From Eubacterium sp. UBA3279 (GTDB taxonomy: Bacteria > Bacillota > Clostridia > Lachnospirales > Lachnospiraceae), in contig DETV01000004.1 in the NCBI GenBank assembly GCA_002361775.1, positions 1 through 46,652 of the forward strand: a stretch of DNA of 46,652 nt, in the 5' to 3' direction. Numbering within the stretch: the first letter of the stretch is position 1; the number at the start of each line of letters is the position of its first letter. Position numbers and translations under genes: made by a program. Of this stretch, positions 18,367-26,575 are shown piece by piece. Below the pieces are notes generated by a model. It searched no databases. It saw only the letters and a list, made by a program, of their open reading frames with translations, and had not been told where the DNA came from.

Positions 18367-19146
18367 ATGAGTGAAGTAATTGTAGTAACTTCTGGAAAAG
18401 GCGGTGTGGGGAAAACCACCACAGTGGCTAATATCGGTACGGGACTGGCAAGTCTGGATAAAAAAGTGGTATTGGTAGATACTGATATCGGACTTCGAAA
18501 TCTTGATGTGGTATTGGGACTTGAAAACAGAATCGTATACAATCTGGTAGATGTGATTGAAGGAAACTGCCGTATGAAACAGGCTTTGATCAAAGATAAA
18601 AGATATCCCAATCTTTTTCTCCTTCCCTCTGCACAGACCAGAGATAAGACATCCGTTTCACCGGAACAGATGAAAAAACTTTGTGATGAACTGAAAAAAG
18701 AGTTTGATTTTATCATTTTAGACTGTCCGGCAGGAATAGAACAGGGATTTAAAAATGCTATTGCCGGCGCAGGGAAGGCCTTGGTTGTTACAACTCCCGA
18801 GGTTTCCGCCATCCGGGATGCTGACCGGATTATCGGTCTTTTGGAAGCAGAAGAATTAAAAGATATTCATCTGATCATCAATCGCCTTCGCATCGATATG
18901 ATCAAAAAAGGCGACATGATGTCGGTGGAAGATGTGGTGGACATTTTAGCTGTCCCTCTGATTGGTACCCTTCCCGATGAAGAAACAGTAGTGGTGGCCA
19001 CTAACCAGGGAGAACCGCTGGCAGGAAAGCCGGGACTTTGCGGTCAGGGGTATCTCAATATCTGTAAACGTCTTTTGGGTGAGGATGTTCCTTTTCTTGA
19101 TCTCGAAAATAAGAAAGGTTTTTTTGGACGTCTGTTCCGTAAGTAG
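18367..19146 (+). CDS. minD: Septum site-determining protein MinD
   Basis: A deviant Walker A ATPase (259 residues) that binds the membrane and positions division inhibitors. The motif SGKGGVGKTT is at 9-18, with DTDIGLRNLDVVLG and the switch-like DCPAGIEQGF behind it. The C-terminal amphipathic membrane-targeting helix is recognisable in KKGFFGRLFRK. The start is ATG 18367 with TCAGGAGGA upstream; an in-frame ATG at 18340 precedes that site. minE follows after 12 bases. MinC, normally encoded just before minD in this arrangement, is not present in the window. Confidence 0.95.
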   Translation: MSEVIVVTSGKGGVGKTTTVANIGTGLASLDKKVVLVDTDIGLRNLDVVLGLENRIVYNLVDVIEGNCRMKQALIKDKRYPNLFLLPSAQTRDKTSVSPEQMKKLCDELKKEFDFIILDCPAGIEQGFKNAIAGAGKALVVTTPEVSAIRDADRIIGLLEAEELKDIHLIINRLRIDMIKKGDMMSVEDVVDILAVPLIGTLPDEETVVVATNQGEPLAGKPGLCGQGYLNICKRLLGEDVPFLDLENKKGFFGRLFRK

Positions 19147-19158
19147 GAGGGAAAGCAT

Positions 19159-19416
19159 ATGGGATTCTTTAACAAAAAAAGAAAAACTTCAAGTACCATT
19201 GCAAAAGACAGACTGAAGCTTCTTCTGGTTGCTGACCGGGTAAGCTGTTCCCCTCAGACCATGCAGATGTTAAAGAACGATATGATAAAGGCAGCAGGGA
19301 AATACGTTCCCATTGATACAGGAAATGTAAATATCTGTTTCAAACAATCACCTCCTGTTCTTACTGCCAGTATACCTCTTAAATCCCGGGGAAGCTCCTT
19401 TCCCATACAAACTTAG
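19159..19416 (+). CDS. minE: Cell division topological specificity factor MinE
   Basis: A short 85-residue protein with the MinE layout: an N-terminal anti-MinCD segment (STIAKDRLKLLLVADRVSC) and a C-terminal topological-specificity domain (IKAAGKYVPIDTGNVNICFK). MinE displaces MinD from the membrane and drives its redistribution. A ribosome binding site, GTAGGAGGGAAAG, precedes the ATG. It sits 18 bases before rodA. Confidence 0.92.
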   Translation: MGFFNKKRKTSSTIAKDRLKLLLVADRVSCSPQTMQMLKNDMIKAAGKYVPIDTGNVNICFKQSPPVLTASIPLKSRGSSFPIQT

Positions 19417-19434
19417 AAAAACAGGTGTATAAAT

Positions 19435-20583
19435 ATGCTTAAACTTTACAAATTAAGAGATTATAACTTTCGCCTTGTTCTGTGGCTGCTGATGATCAGC
19501 GGTGTTGGTGTTCTTTTGGTGGGAAGTGCCATGAAATCTCTTCAGACAAGACAGCTTGCAGGTGTCCTTTTGGGTCTGGTGGTTATGGTCATCGTTTCTC
19601 TGATGGATTTTAGCTGGCTGCTAAATTTTTACTGGATTTTATACGTTTTGAATATTGTTATGTTGTTGGTAGTACGCTTTTTTGGTGACAATACTGCTGG
19701 AGCTACCCGTTGGCTGGATCTGGGATTTATCCGTTTTCAGCCTACTGAGCTTTCCAAAATTCTGCTCATCATGTTTTTTGCCAGATATCTCATGAATCAT
19801 GAAGATGATCTGAATACGGCAAAAACCATTTTTTCTTCTGTACTGCTTCTGGCCGTTCCCCTTTTTCTTATTCTGGATCAGCCAGATCTGAAAAACACTA
19901 TCACAGTTGCAATCGTATTTTGCGTGATGATGTATATTGCAGGATTAAGTTATAAAATTATCGGCGGAATTCTTGTTGTTGCCATCCCACTCCTGATTGT
20001 AGCCATGTTCCTGATCACCAAAACGGACATTAAGATTATTGATGATTACCAGAAAGGGCGTATTATGGCCTGGCTGTATCCAGAAGATGAAGAGTATAAA
20101 GAACTGTCCAGACAGCAGACAAATTCCATTACAGCTATTGGTTCCGGACAGCTTACAGGAAAAGGATATAACAATAATGAAGTATCCTCAGCAAATAAGG
20201 GAGATTTTGTATCCCAGATACAGACAGACTTTATTTTTGCTGTGGCCGGAGAGGAACTGGGATTCTGGGGAAGTTTCGGAATTATTGTTCTTTTGTTTCT
20301 TATTGTGCTGGAATGTATTCTTACCAGCAGAAGAGCGAAAGATCTGTCCGGAAAAATACTCTGCTGCGGGGTAGCTGCCGTAGTAGGCTTTCAAAGTTTT
20401 CTGAATATCAGTGTGGCAACCGGACTTCTTCCCAATACAGGAACCCCGCTTCCTTTCGTAAGTTACGGTCTGACTTCTATGGTTAGTCTGTATATCGGTA
20501 TGGGACTGGTGCTGAACGTGGGATTACAAAACAGAAGATACCTGGGAGGTGAAACAAATGAACATCGGATTTATCGCACATGA
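19435..20583 (+). CDS. rodA: Rod shape-determining peptidoglycan glycosyltransferase RodA
   Basis: A SEDS-family polytopic membrane protein (382 residues) that polymerises lipid II for lateral wall growth, paired with the PBP2 encoded upstream. About ten hydrophobic helices are visible. Family motifs include GATRWLDLGFIRFQPTELSK, the GKGYNNNEVSSANKGDFVSQI region and the C-terminal PLPFVSYGLTSMVSLYIGMG. The 3' end overlaps the start of the next gene by 26 bases. Confidence 0.94.
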   Translation: MLKLYKLRDYNFRLVLWLLMISGVGVLLVGSAMKSLQTRQLAGVLLGLVVMVIVSLMDFSWLLNFYWILYVLNIVMLLVVRFFGDNTAGATRWLDLGFIRFQPTELSKILLIMFFARYLMNHEDDLNTAKTIFSSVLLLAVPLFLILDQPDLKNTITVAIVFCVMMYIAGLSYKIIGGILVVAIPLLIVAMFLITKTDIKIIDDYQKGRIMAWLYPEDEEYKELSRQQTNSITAIGSGQLTGKGYNNNEVSSANKGDFVSQIQTDFIFAVAGEELGFWGSFGIIVLLFLIVLECILTSRRAKDLSGKILCCGVAAVVGFQSFLNISVATGLLPNTGTPLPFVSYGLTSMVSLYIGMGLVLNVGLQNRRYLGGETNEHRIYRT

Positions 20584-20953
20584 ATCAAAGAAAAAATTAC
20601 TACAGAATTTTTGTATTGCTTACAGATGTATTCTCTGTAAACACGAATTATACGCCACCGGAACATCCGGACGTTTGATAGAGGAAGCAACAAATCTTCC
20701 TGTACATAAGCTTCTTGCCGGACATGTAGGTGGAGAACAGCAGATGGCTTCCATGATTGAACAAAATCAACTGGATTTGATCATTTCTCTGAGAGATCCC
20801 TATGTTGCAAAAAAACCGGAATTGGATTCCAATAAGATTTTTCGTCTTTGCGACACCCATATCATACCTTTGGCAACGAATCTGGCATCGGCTGAACTTT
20901 TGATCAAATCTCTGGATAGAGGAGAATTGGACTGGCGTGAAATCTACAAATAA
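20558..20953 (+). CDS. Methylglyoxal synthase-like protein with altered active site
   Basis: A 131-residue protein with the MGS-like fold. It occupies the rodA-linked mgsA position and shares the framework AHExxKxxL, LYATGTSGRLI, GGEQQ and IPLATNLASAELLI. Methylglyoxal synthase converts dihydroxyacetone phosphate to methylglyoxal. Here, counting against E. coli MgsA from memory, His19 is kept (H8), Asp91 (D80) and Asp101 (D90) are kept, but Asp20 is Glu (E9), the catalytic base Asp71 is Glu (E60) and His98 is Pro (P87). Activity is therefore doubtful. ATG 20558 follows GGGAGGTG; a GTG at 20549 lies inside that site. It overlaps rodA by 26 bases and dacF by 17. Confidence 0.8.
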   Translation: MNIGFIAHESKKKLLQNFCIAYRCILCKHELYATGTSGRLIEEATNLPVHKLLAGHVGGEQQMASMIEQNQLDLIISLRDPYVAKKPELDSNKIFRLCDTHIIPLATNLASAELLIKSLDRGELDWREIYK

Positions 20954-21959
20954 TAAATCTTTACTAAACAAATGGAAAAAAACGCTTCTTCTGATAGGAA
21001 TTCTTATTCTGGTTACTGCAGCCGGAGTCACTGCGCTATTTTTTTTAAACCGCTCCAGCAAACTGGATATGAGACTGTCCTATGAGATATCAGAAGAACT
21101 ATATGGAACTTATGGAACAGATATTCAAATGGAGAAGGCTGATTCTTTTGCCTCCTCTTTATGTGTCGCCTCCCAAAATGTGGGACTGGAAGATGTGTCA
21201 CTGTCAAAAAATGCCAAGGCTGGTTTATTTGACCTGGATCATGGGAAAGTTATGTTTGCACAGGGAATCCATGAACGGGCATATCCTGCCAGTATCACAA
21301 AAATCATGACCGGAATTCTTGCGGTGAAACATGGAAATATGGATGATCTGCTCACGATACCGGAAAGCGCTTTGAACCTGGAAGAAGGTTCCACAGAAGT
21401 AGGTTTTCAGCCGGGTGACCAGATCACATTAGGAGAACTTCTTCATGGACTTCTGGTTTATTCCGGCAATGACGCTGCCATGACCATAGCGCAGCATATA
21501 GGGGGAACCGTAGACAATTTTGTGGAAATGATGAATCAGGAAGCGGCATCTATAGGCGCTACCAATACGCATTTTGTGAATCCTTCCGGTCTTCATGACG
21601 ATAATCACTATACAACCGTATATGATATTTATCTGATGCTGAAAGAAGCTATGAAATATCCCTATTTTGTGGAAATCATGCAGCTTTCTTCATACGACCT
21701 GACTTTTATGCGTGGTTCAGAAAAAGTAGTAAAACATTTGGATTCCACAGATCAATATTTAACCAAGCAGGTAACTCCTCCCAAAAATGTTACTATTCTC
21801 GGTGGTAAAACCGGAACTACCAGTAATGCAGGTTCCTGTCTTGCACTGGCAAGTCAGAATGCCTATGGAGAACCATTTATATCGATTATTCTTCATGCAC
21901 CTACAAAAACTGTCCTTTATGACAACATGAATCAGTTGTTGGGAAAAATAAATTCATAA
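20937..21959 (+). CDS. D-alanyl-D-alanine carboxypeptidase (DacF type, S11)
   Basis: A low-molecular-weight penicillin-binding protein that trims the terminal D-Ala from peptidoglycan stem peptides. It has an N-terminal transmembrane helix (about 16-36) and the active-site motifs SxxK (S119-K122 in YPASITKIM), SGN (176-178) and KTG (291-293 in GGKTGTT). At 340 residues it contains the transpeptidase-like domain with no obvious long C-terminal domain. Translation starts from GTG 20937 with GGAGAA upstream and overlaps the preceding gene. It ends the cell-shape cluster. Confidence 0.9.
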   Translation: MKSTNNKSLLNKWKKTLLLIGILILVTAAGVTALFFLNRSSKLDMRLSYEISEELYGTYGTDIQMEKADSFASSLCVASQNVGLEDVSLSKNAKAGLFDLDHGKVMFAQGIHERAYPASITKIMTGILAVKHGNMDDLLTIPESALNLEEGSTEVGFQPGDQITLGELLHGLLVYSGNDAAMTIAQHIGGTVDNFVEMMNQEAASIGATNTHFVNPSGLHDDNHYTTVYDIYLMLKEAMKYPYFVEIMQLSSYDLTFMRGSEKVVKHLDSTDQYLTKQVTPPKNVTILGGKTGTTSNAGSCLALASQNAYGEPFISIILHAPTKTVLYDNMNQLLGKINS

Positions 21960-21985
21960 ATTTTTGTAAAATTTCCATTTTGGCA

Positions 21986-22014
21986 TTGTTTTTTTTAGTC
22001 AAATGTTCTATAAT
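21986..22014 (+). promoter_or_regulatory. Promoter for the orphan P-loop gene
   Basis: TTGTTT (21986-21991) and TATAAT (22009-22014) are separated by 17 bases. It lies about 125 bases upstream of the ATG at 22138, leaving a long untranslated leader in which I see no clear riboswitch. Confidence 0.65.
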
Positions 22015-22137
22015 TGTACCAACAACACAGAAGTTTTTGGTAAATACATACCATATTGTACAGTAATGTACAAATCTCCGGAATTTTCTTTGAATATTTC
22101 CGGAGAATAACTATTATAATCTAAGGAGGAAACTGCT

Positions 22138-22557
22138 ATGGTTCAATTAATTGTAGGCAAAAAGGGGAAAGGAAAAACTAAGCAGCTTTTGGATAAAGTT
22201 AATAGTGCTATTAAAACTGCTGAAGGAAACATCGTATATCTTGACAAAAGCACAAAACATATGTATGAATTAAATAACAAAGTACGTCTGATCGATGTAT
22301 CCTCTTATCCTTTAAGAAATTCTGATGAATTTATTGGTTTTATTTGTGGAATTATTTCCCAGGATCATGATTTACAGGAGATGTATCTGGACAGCTTTTT
22401 AAAGATTGCCCAGTTGGAAGAAAAAGATATGACTGATACAGTGGATCAGCTCAAAAAACTTTCAGAAGCATTTCAGGTTACTTTTGTACTTAGTGTTTCT
22501 ATGGACCGGGAAGAGATTCCTGAAAAATTCCAGGATGATATTCTGATTGCATTATAA
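22138..22557 (+). CDS. Small P-loop protein of unknown function
   Basis: A 139-residue cytosolic protein. Its only clear motif is an N-terminal Walker A loop, GKKGKGKT (7-14), in MVQLIVGKKGKGKTKQLL. No convincing Walker B is visible; the likeliest strand is TFVLSVSMDREE near 115-126. Similar short P-loop proteins in Clostridia are sometimes labelled twitching motility or PilT-like, but nothing here supports a pilus role. It has its own promoter and ends at a strong hairpin, so it is a single-gene transcription unit. Function unknown. Confidence 0.8.
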   Translation: MVQLIVGKKGKGKTKQLLDKVNSAIKTAEGNIVYLDKSTKHMYELNNKVRLIDVSSYPLRNSDEFIGFICGIISQDHDLQEMYLDSFLKIAQLEEKDMTDTVDQLKKLSEAFQVTFVLSVSMDREEIPEKFQDDILIAL

Positions 22558-22571
22558 TGAACACAAGCAGT

Positions 22572-22625
22572 ATATGTAAGAAAGCGACTGACACATGGTA
22601 ATTGTGCAGTCGCTTTCTTACATAT
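22572..22625. terminator. Strong inverted repeat after the P-loop gene
   Basis: A perfect 19-base inverted repeat (arms 22572-22590 and 22607-22625) with a 16-base loop. It separates converging genes and probably ends transcription from both sides, although there is no long T-run. Confidence 0.65.
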
Positions 22626-22681
22626 GCGTTTCCTATCTTTTCTAAATTTCAAAAATTTCACACAGGGAAAACGAAAACATC

Positions 22682-22888
22682 TTAACACTGTCTTTCATTT
22701 TCAATTCTGCCAAAAAAGGTACACAGATACAGACCGCATATTCCCACCAAAGCATAAATAATTCTGGAAAGCCAACTGAGATTTCCAAACAAAAAGGCTA
22801 CCAGATCAAATTTAAATAATCCGATAAGTCCCCAGTTGATTGCTCCAATGATCACAATGACCAGCGCGGTATAGTCTAATCCCTTCAT
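22682..22888 (-). CDS. DUF378 family small membrane protein
   Basis: A 68-residue protein with two hydrophobic segments (about 7-30 and 38-60) joined by LFKFDLVAFLFGNLSW. The N-terminal block DYTALVIVIIGAINWGLIGL matches the DUF378 family, whose function is not known. A clear AGGAGG site precedes the ATG on the minus strand. It is the only minus-strand gene in the first 29 kb. Confidence 0.85.
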   Translation of the reverse strand: MKGLDYTALVIVIIGAINWGLIGLFKFDLVAFLFGNLSWLSRIIYALVGICGLYLCTFFGRIENERQC

Positions 22889-22996
22889 ACATTTTTACCT
22901 CCTATATTATTCGTTTCTAGTATTTCCCTTTTTCTGAAAAAAATGTATCCTTATCTGAACTGTTACAATTAAATCCCTGTAACTTTTTATTTATAC

Positions 22997-23025
22997 TTGT
23001 GTAATATCTTCAGGAATGGTAAAAT
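22997..23025 (+). promoter_or_regulatory. Promoter for the HlyD-like / yggS / sepF run
   Basis: TTGTGT (22997-23002) and TAAAAT (23020-23025) with a 17-base spacer, 31 bases before the TTG start at 23057. Confidence 0.6.
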
Positions 23026-23056
23026 AACTTTGTATAAACAGAAGGGAAGTGTTTGA

Positions 23057-24439
23057 TTGACAGGAAATAAAAAACGTAAATCTAAAGGCAGGTTTCGAAA
23101 TGTCTTTCAGCTATTTAAAAAAATACCGTTAAATATTGGCACTTTTATTTTTGGCGCCATTTTCATATATATGGTAATATCTGTTGTTTTGTATATTACC
23201 GCCGATCATATTGAATCTTATCAGGTAACAGCAGGCCCGTTAGCCCGTAATCAGACCTATACGGCGTTGGCTTTACGGGAAGAAAAAATTGTATCTGCTG
23301 CTGCCTCCGGATATATTACTTACTATGCCAGAGAGAATTCCAAAGTGGCTAAATCCGGAGTGGTATACACCTTGGGAGACAGCAAAACGGAAGCGGCTGT
23401 AGAAGAGTTATCTGAAGCCGATTATTCCAGGATTCGTTCTTCTATAGCAGGATTTTCTTCTTCTTTTGACAGCAGTAATTTTTATAACACTTATAATTAC
23501 AAATATGAGTTGGAAGGAACTATTCTTCAATACAGTGGATTAAAATCCAATGAAAACGGTCAGGCGCCCCAGAATGTAGGGGGACAGGCTGTTTATACGG
23601 CTGCCCAGGACGGAGTCATCCTGTACTCCACAGACGGATATGAAGATATCACCCAGGATCAGTTAACCGGCTCACTATTCAATAAAAAGAATTACAGTAT
23701 CAAGAATCTTCAGTCTTCCCAGAAGGTTTCTGCAGGAGACGATATTTATAAGCTTATTACCAGTGAAGAATGGTCTTTATTTATTCCTTTAACGGATGAG
23801 CAAACTGTGCAACTGGCAGGAAGAAAAAATATCCGTGTCAAATTCTTAAAAGATGGTTCCACACAAGTTGGCGCTTTTTCCATTCTGACCAATGAAGATG
23901 GGGATTTTTTCTGTAAGATAACCTTTCAGACGGGAATGATCCGTTATTCTAATGACAGATTTCTTGATATCGAATTGGTTACAAATACCCGAAGCGGTCT
24001 TAAAATTCCTTTAAGTTCGATTGTGACAAAGGATTTTTATAAGATTCCCAAAGAATATGTTACCCATGATGAAGAAAATGGAAATGCCGGATTCAATAAG
24101 AAAGTGATCCGAAACAAAAAAGAATCTTCTGAATTTATCCAGGCTACTATTTACCAGGAAGATAAAGAGTATTATTATGTGGATTCATCCACTTTCCAGG
24201 AGGGCGATATTATCATCAAACAGGATTCACAGGCTACTTTTACTGTAAAAGAAACAAAAGCTCTGGAAGGGGTTTACAGTATCAACAAAGGATATGCAGT
24301 TTTCAGACAGATTTCCATTATTGATAAAAACAATGAATATTGTATTGTCGAGACAGGTACAAACTATGGAATTGCCCAATTCGACCATATTGTGCGAAAT
24401 GGAAACACGGTAAAAGAAGACGACATTTTATATAATTGA
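23057..24439 (+). CDS. HlyD-like membrane-anchored adaptor protein
   Basis: A 460-residue protein with a basic N-terminus, one transmembrane helix (about 28-50, IGTFIFGAIFIYMVISVVLY) and an extracytoplasmic part resembling the barrel-sandwich region of membrane fusion proteins (REEKIVSAAASGYITYYA and YTAAQDGVILYSTDGYED). No transporter gene sits beside it, so a role as efflux adaptor is not supported by context. Its place before yggS-sepF suggests an envelope function linked to division. It starts from TTG 23057 with GAAGGGAAG upstream. Confidence 0.7.
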   Translation: MTGNKKRKSKGRFRNVFQLFKKIPLNIGTFIFGAIFIYMVISVVLYITADHIESYQVTAGPLARNQTYTALALREEKIVSAAASGYITYYARENSKVAKSGVVYTLGDSKTEAAVEELSEADYSRIRSSIAGFSSSFDSSNFYNTYNYKYELEGTILQYSGLKSNENGQAPQNVGGQAVYTAAQDGVILYSTDGYEDITQDQLTGSLFNKKNYSIKNLQSSQKVSAGDDIYKLITSEEWSLFIPLTDEQTVQLAGRKNIRVKFLKDGSTQVGAFSILTNEDGDFFCKITFQTGMIRYSNDRFLDIELVTNTRSGLKIPLSSIVTKDFYKIPKEYVTHDEENGNAGFNKKVIRNKKESSEFIQATIYQEDKEYYYVDSSTFQEGDIIIKQDSQATFTVKETKALEGVYSINKGYAVFRQISIIDKNNEYCIVETGTNYGIAQFDHIVRNGNTVKEDDILYN

Positions 24440-24461
24440 TACAGATAAGGGAGGGTATTAT

Positions 24462-25160
24462 ATGATTGCAGAACAATTACAGGCTGTTCAGGAAGAGATA
24501 CGAAGGGCTTGTATACGAAGCGGCAGAAATCCGGAAGAGGTTACGCTGATTGCAGTGAGTAAGACAAAACCTGTTTCCATGATCCAGGAAGCAATTCAGG
24601 AGGGACAGTTGGCTTTTGGCGAAAATAAAGTACAGGAGTTATGTTCAAAATACGAAGAACTTCCCAAAAACCTTCAATGGCATATGATTGGACATCTTCA
24701 AAGAAATAAAGTAAAGTATATTGCTGATAAAGTTTCTTTGATTCATTCCGTAGATTCTCTTCGTCTTGCCAAAACCATTCATCAGGAGGGAGAAAAGATT
24801 GGACGGGTGATTCCACTGCTGATAGAAGTCAATGTTGCCCAGGAAGAAACTAAATTTGGAGTTTCTGTGGAAGATGCACTTCCATTGATCAGAGCAATCT
24901 CCGCATTTCCTTACGTGGAAATCCGGGGGCTGATGACAATTGCCCCTTATGTGGAGAATCCGGAGGAAAACCGCCCTGTTTTCCGTAAATTAAAACAATT
25001 AAGTGTTGACATAAAGAATAAAAACATGAATAATGTGTATATGGATATTCTGAGCATGGGCATGACAAATGATTATCAGGTGGCTGTAGAAGAAGGAGCC
25101 ACCCTAGTCCGTGTTGGTACAGGTATCTTTGGTGAGCGGGATTACGCTCAAACAATTTAG
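24462..25160 (+). CDS. YggS family pyridoxal phosphate homeostasis protein
   Basis: A 232-residue fold-type III PLP-binding protein (PLPBP, COG0325). The cofactor lysine is in TLIAVSKTKPVSMIQEA (about 35). Further family blocks are FGENKVQEL, WHMIGHLQRNKVKYI, LMTIAPYVENPE, LSMGMTNDYQVAVEEG and VRVGTGIFGERDY. The family buffers PLP and affects amino-acid pools; it is very often encoded before sepF in Gram-positive bacteria, as here. An AAGGGAGGG site precedes the ATG. Confidence 0.94.
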   Translation: MIAEQLQAVQEEIRRACIRSGRNPEEVTLIAVSKTKPVSMIQEAIQEGQLAFGENKVQELCSKYEELPKNLQWHMIGHLQRNKVKYIADKVSLIHSVDSLRLAKTIHQEGEKIGRVIPLLIEVNVAQEETKFGVSVEDALPLIRAISAFPYVEIRGLMTIAPYVENPEENRPVFRKLKQLSVDIKNKNMNNVYMDILSMGMTNDYQVAVEEGATLVRVGTGIFGERDYAQTI

Positions 25161-25175
25161 ATAGGAGATTAGAAA

Positions 25176-25784
25176 ATGAGTGTTTTAGATAAGTTTTTAG
25201 ATGCGATTCGGTTAAATGATGATTTTGATGATGATGACGAATTTTTCGATGATGAAGAATTGGAAGCATTAGATGAAGAAAAACCTAAACATCGCTTCTT
25301 TAAAAAACTGGATGACGATCTGGATGATGAAGAAGATGAAGAGGAATATGTAAAACCTGTTAAGAAAAATCATTCTGCTTCACCAAAACAGACGGTGGAT
25401 ACAACTACTCGTTCCACAAAACAGCAGCCAAAAACCACACCTTCTTCTTCCAAGATCACACCGATGAGAAATCGCAAATCCAGTTCCGGTGGAAATATGG
25501 AAGTATGTGTGATCAAACCAAGTTCTATGGAAGATACCAGAGACATTGCAGATACATTGATTGACCGCTGTACTGTCGTATTGAATCTGGAGGGAATTGA
25601 TGTGGATGTGGCTCAGCGGATTATAGATTTTTCTTCCGGCGCATGCTACTCCATCGGAGGAAGTCTGCAGAAAATTTCCAGTTACATCTTTATCCTGACA
25701 CCTGCTAATGTGGAGATTTCCGGAGATTTCCAGGAAATTTTGAACGGAGCTTTTGACATTCCTTCCGTGAGGACAAATTTCTGA
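25176..25784 (+). CDS. sepF: Cell division protein SepF
   Basis: SepF anchors FtsZ to the membrane and shapes septum assembly. The 202-residue protein has a short amphipathic membrane-binding N-terminus (MSVLDKFLDAI), a long acidic then Ser/Thr/Lys-rich linker (about 15-105), and the C-terminal SepF core (EVCVIKPSSMEDTRDIADTL to the FDIPS tail) containing DFSSGACYSIGGSLQKIS. The linker, with runs of Asp and Glu, is longer than in B. subtilis SepF. ylmH follows after 2 bases. Confidence 0.92.
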   Translation: MSVLDKFLDAIRLNDDFDDDDEFFDDEELEALDEEKPKHRFFKKLDDDLDDEEDEEEYVKPVKKNHSASPKQTVDTTTRSTKQQPKTTPSSSKITPMRNRKSSSGGNMEVCVIKPSSMEDTRDIADTLIDRCTVVLNLEGIDVDVAQRIIDFSSGACYSIGGSLQKISSYIFILTPANVEISGDFQEILNGAFDIPSVRTNF

Positions 25785-25786
25785 TT

Positions 25787-26560
25787 ATGAAAGAACAAGA
25801 TGCAATATTTAAAAAACGACTGGAAGATTTTTCAAGAACTGCTTATTATCGGGATATTGCCATTTATACAGATTTTTTGGATTTAAATGAACTTCATATG
25901 GTACATAGCTTTCAACCGAAAGAAGGCGGAATTACTATCCGCTTTTTCGGTGGCTATGATGAAGCAGAGCGTCAGATAGCAGCATTTCTTCCTGATGCTC
26001 TTTCTTATGAAGAGGAACAGGTGATTTTTTCTGATTTTCCCATTGCCTGTTTGAAAATTTCCCCTGCTTCCAAAAAATTTTGTGAAAAACTTTCCCATAG
26101 AGATTACCTTGGCGCGTTGATTCACCTGGGGATAGAAAGGTGTAAACTGGGTGATATTGTACTCAAAGATCAGGAAGCCCATCTTTTCTGTCACAGACAG
26201 ATGGCTGATTTTCTGCTCCATAATCTTGACAAAATCCGTCATACAGCAGTAAAAATTACAGAAGTTACAGATGTTCATGACTTTCCCCGGCCACAAAGAA
26301 AAGAAATTCAGGGAACTGTGGCTTCCGTACGTCTGGATGCAATGATAGCGCTGGCATTTTCTTCATCCCGAAGCAGTATGTTGGGATTGATTGAAGGAGG
26401 AAAAGTGTTTGTAAATGGGAAAATGGTGGTTTCCAACGGACATCCGTTAAAAGAAGGAGACATTATTTCTGTACGCGGTTACGGAAAGTTTCAATATGAA
26501 GGTATGAAATATACCACAAAAAAAGGTCGATGCAGTGTCACTGTAAGCCGTTATATATGA
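25787..26560 (+). CDS. YlmH family S4-domain RNA-binding protein
   Basis: A 257-residue protein of the YlmH/photosystem-II S4 group. The C-terminal S4 RNA-binding domain (about 182-245) includes RLDAMIALAFSSSRSSMLGL and VFVNGKMVVSNGHPLKEGD. Work in Firmicutes implicates YlmH in stalled-ribosome and tRNA handling and places it in the division cluster. The N-terminal part contains FFGGYDEAERQIAAFLP, common in the family. It starts 2 bases after sepF. Confidence 0.9.
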   Translation: MKEQDAIFKKRLEDFSRTAYYRDIAIYTDFLDLNELHMVHSFQPKEGGITIRFFGGYDEAERQIAAFLPDALSYEEEQVIFSDFPIACLKISPASKKFCEKLSHRDYLGALIHLGIERCKLGDIVLKDQEAHLFCHRQMADFLLHNLDKIRHTAVKITEVTDVHDFPRPQRKEIQGTVASVRLDAMIALAFSSSRSSMLGLIEGGKVFVNGKMVVSNGHPLKEGDIISVRGYGKFQYEGMKYTTKKGRCSVTVSRYI

Positions 26561-26575
26561 CAGGAGGAATTATAT

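Noticed and set aside
22572..22625. Possible mobile-element end or REP-type repeat
   Set aside because: The 19-base inverted repeat occurs once in the window and lies between converging genes, so a terminator explains it.
25200..25350. Low-complexity GAT/GAA-rich run as a non-coding repeat
   Set aside because: It is coding sequence for the acidic linker of SepF.
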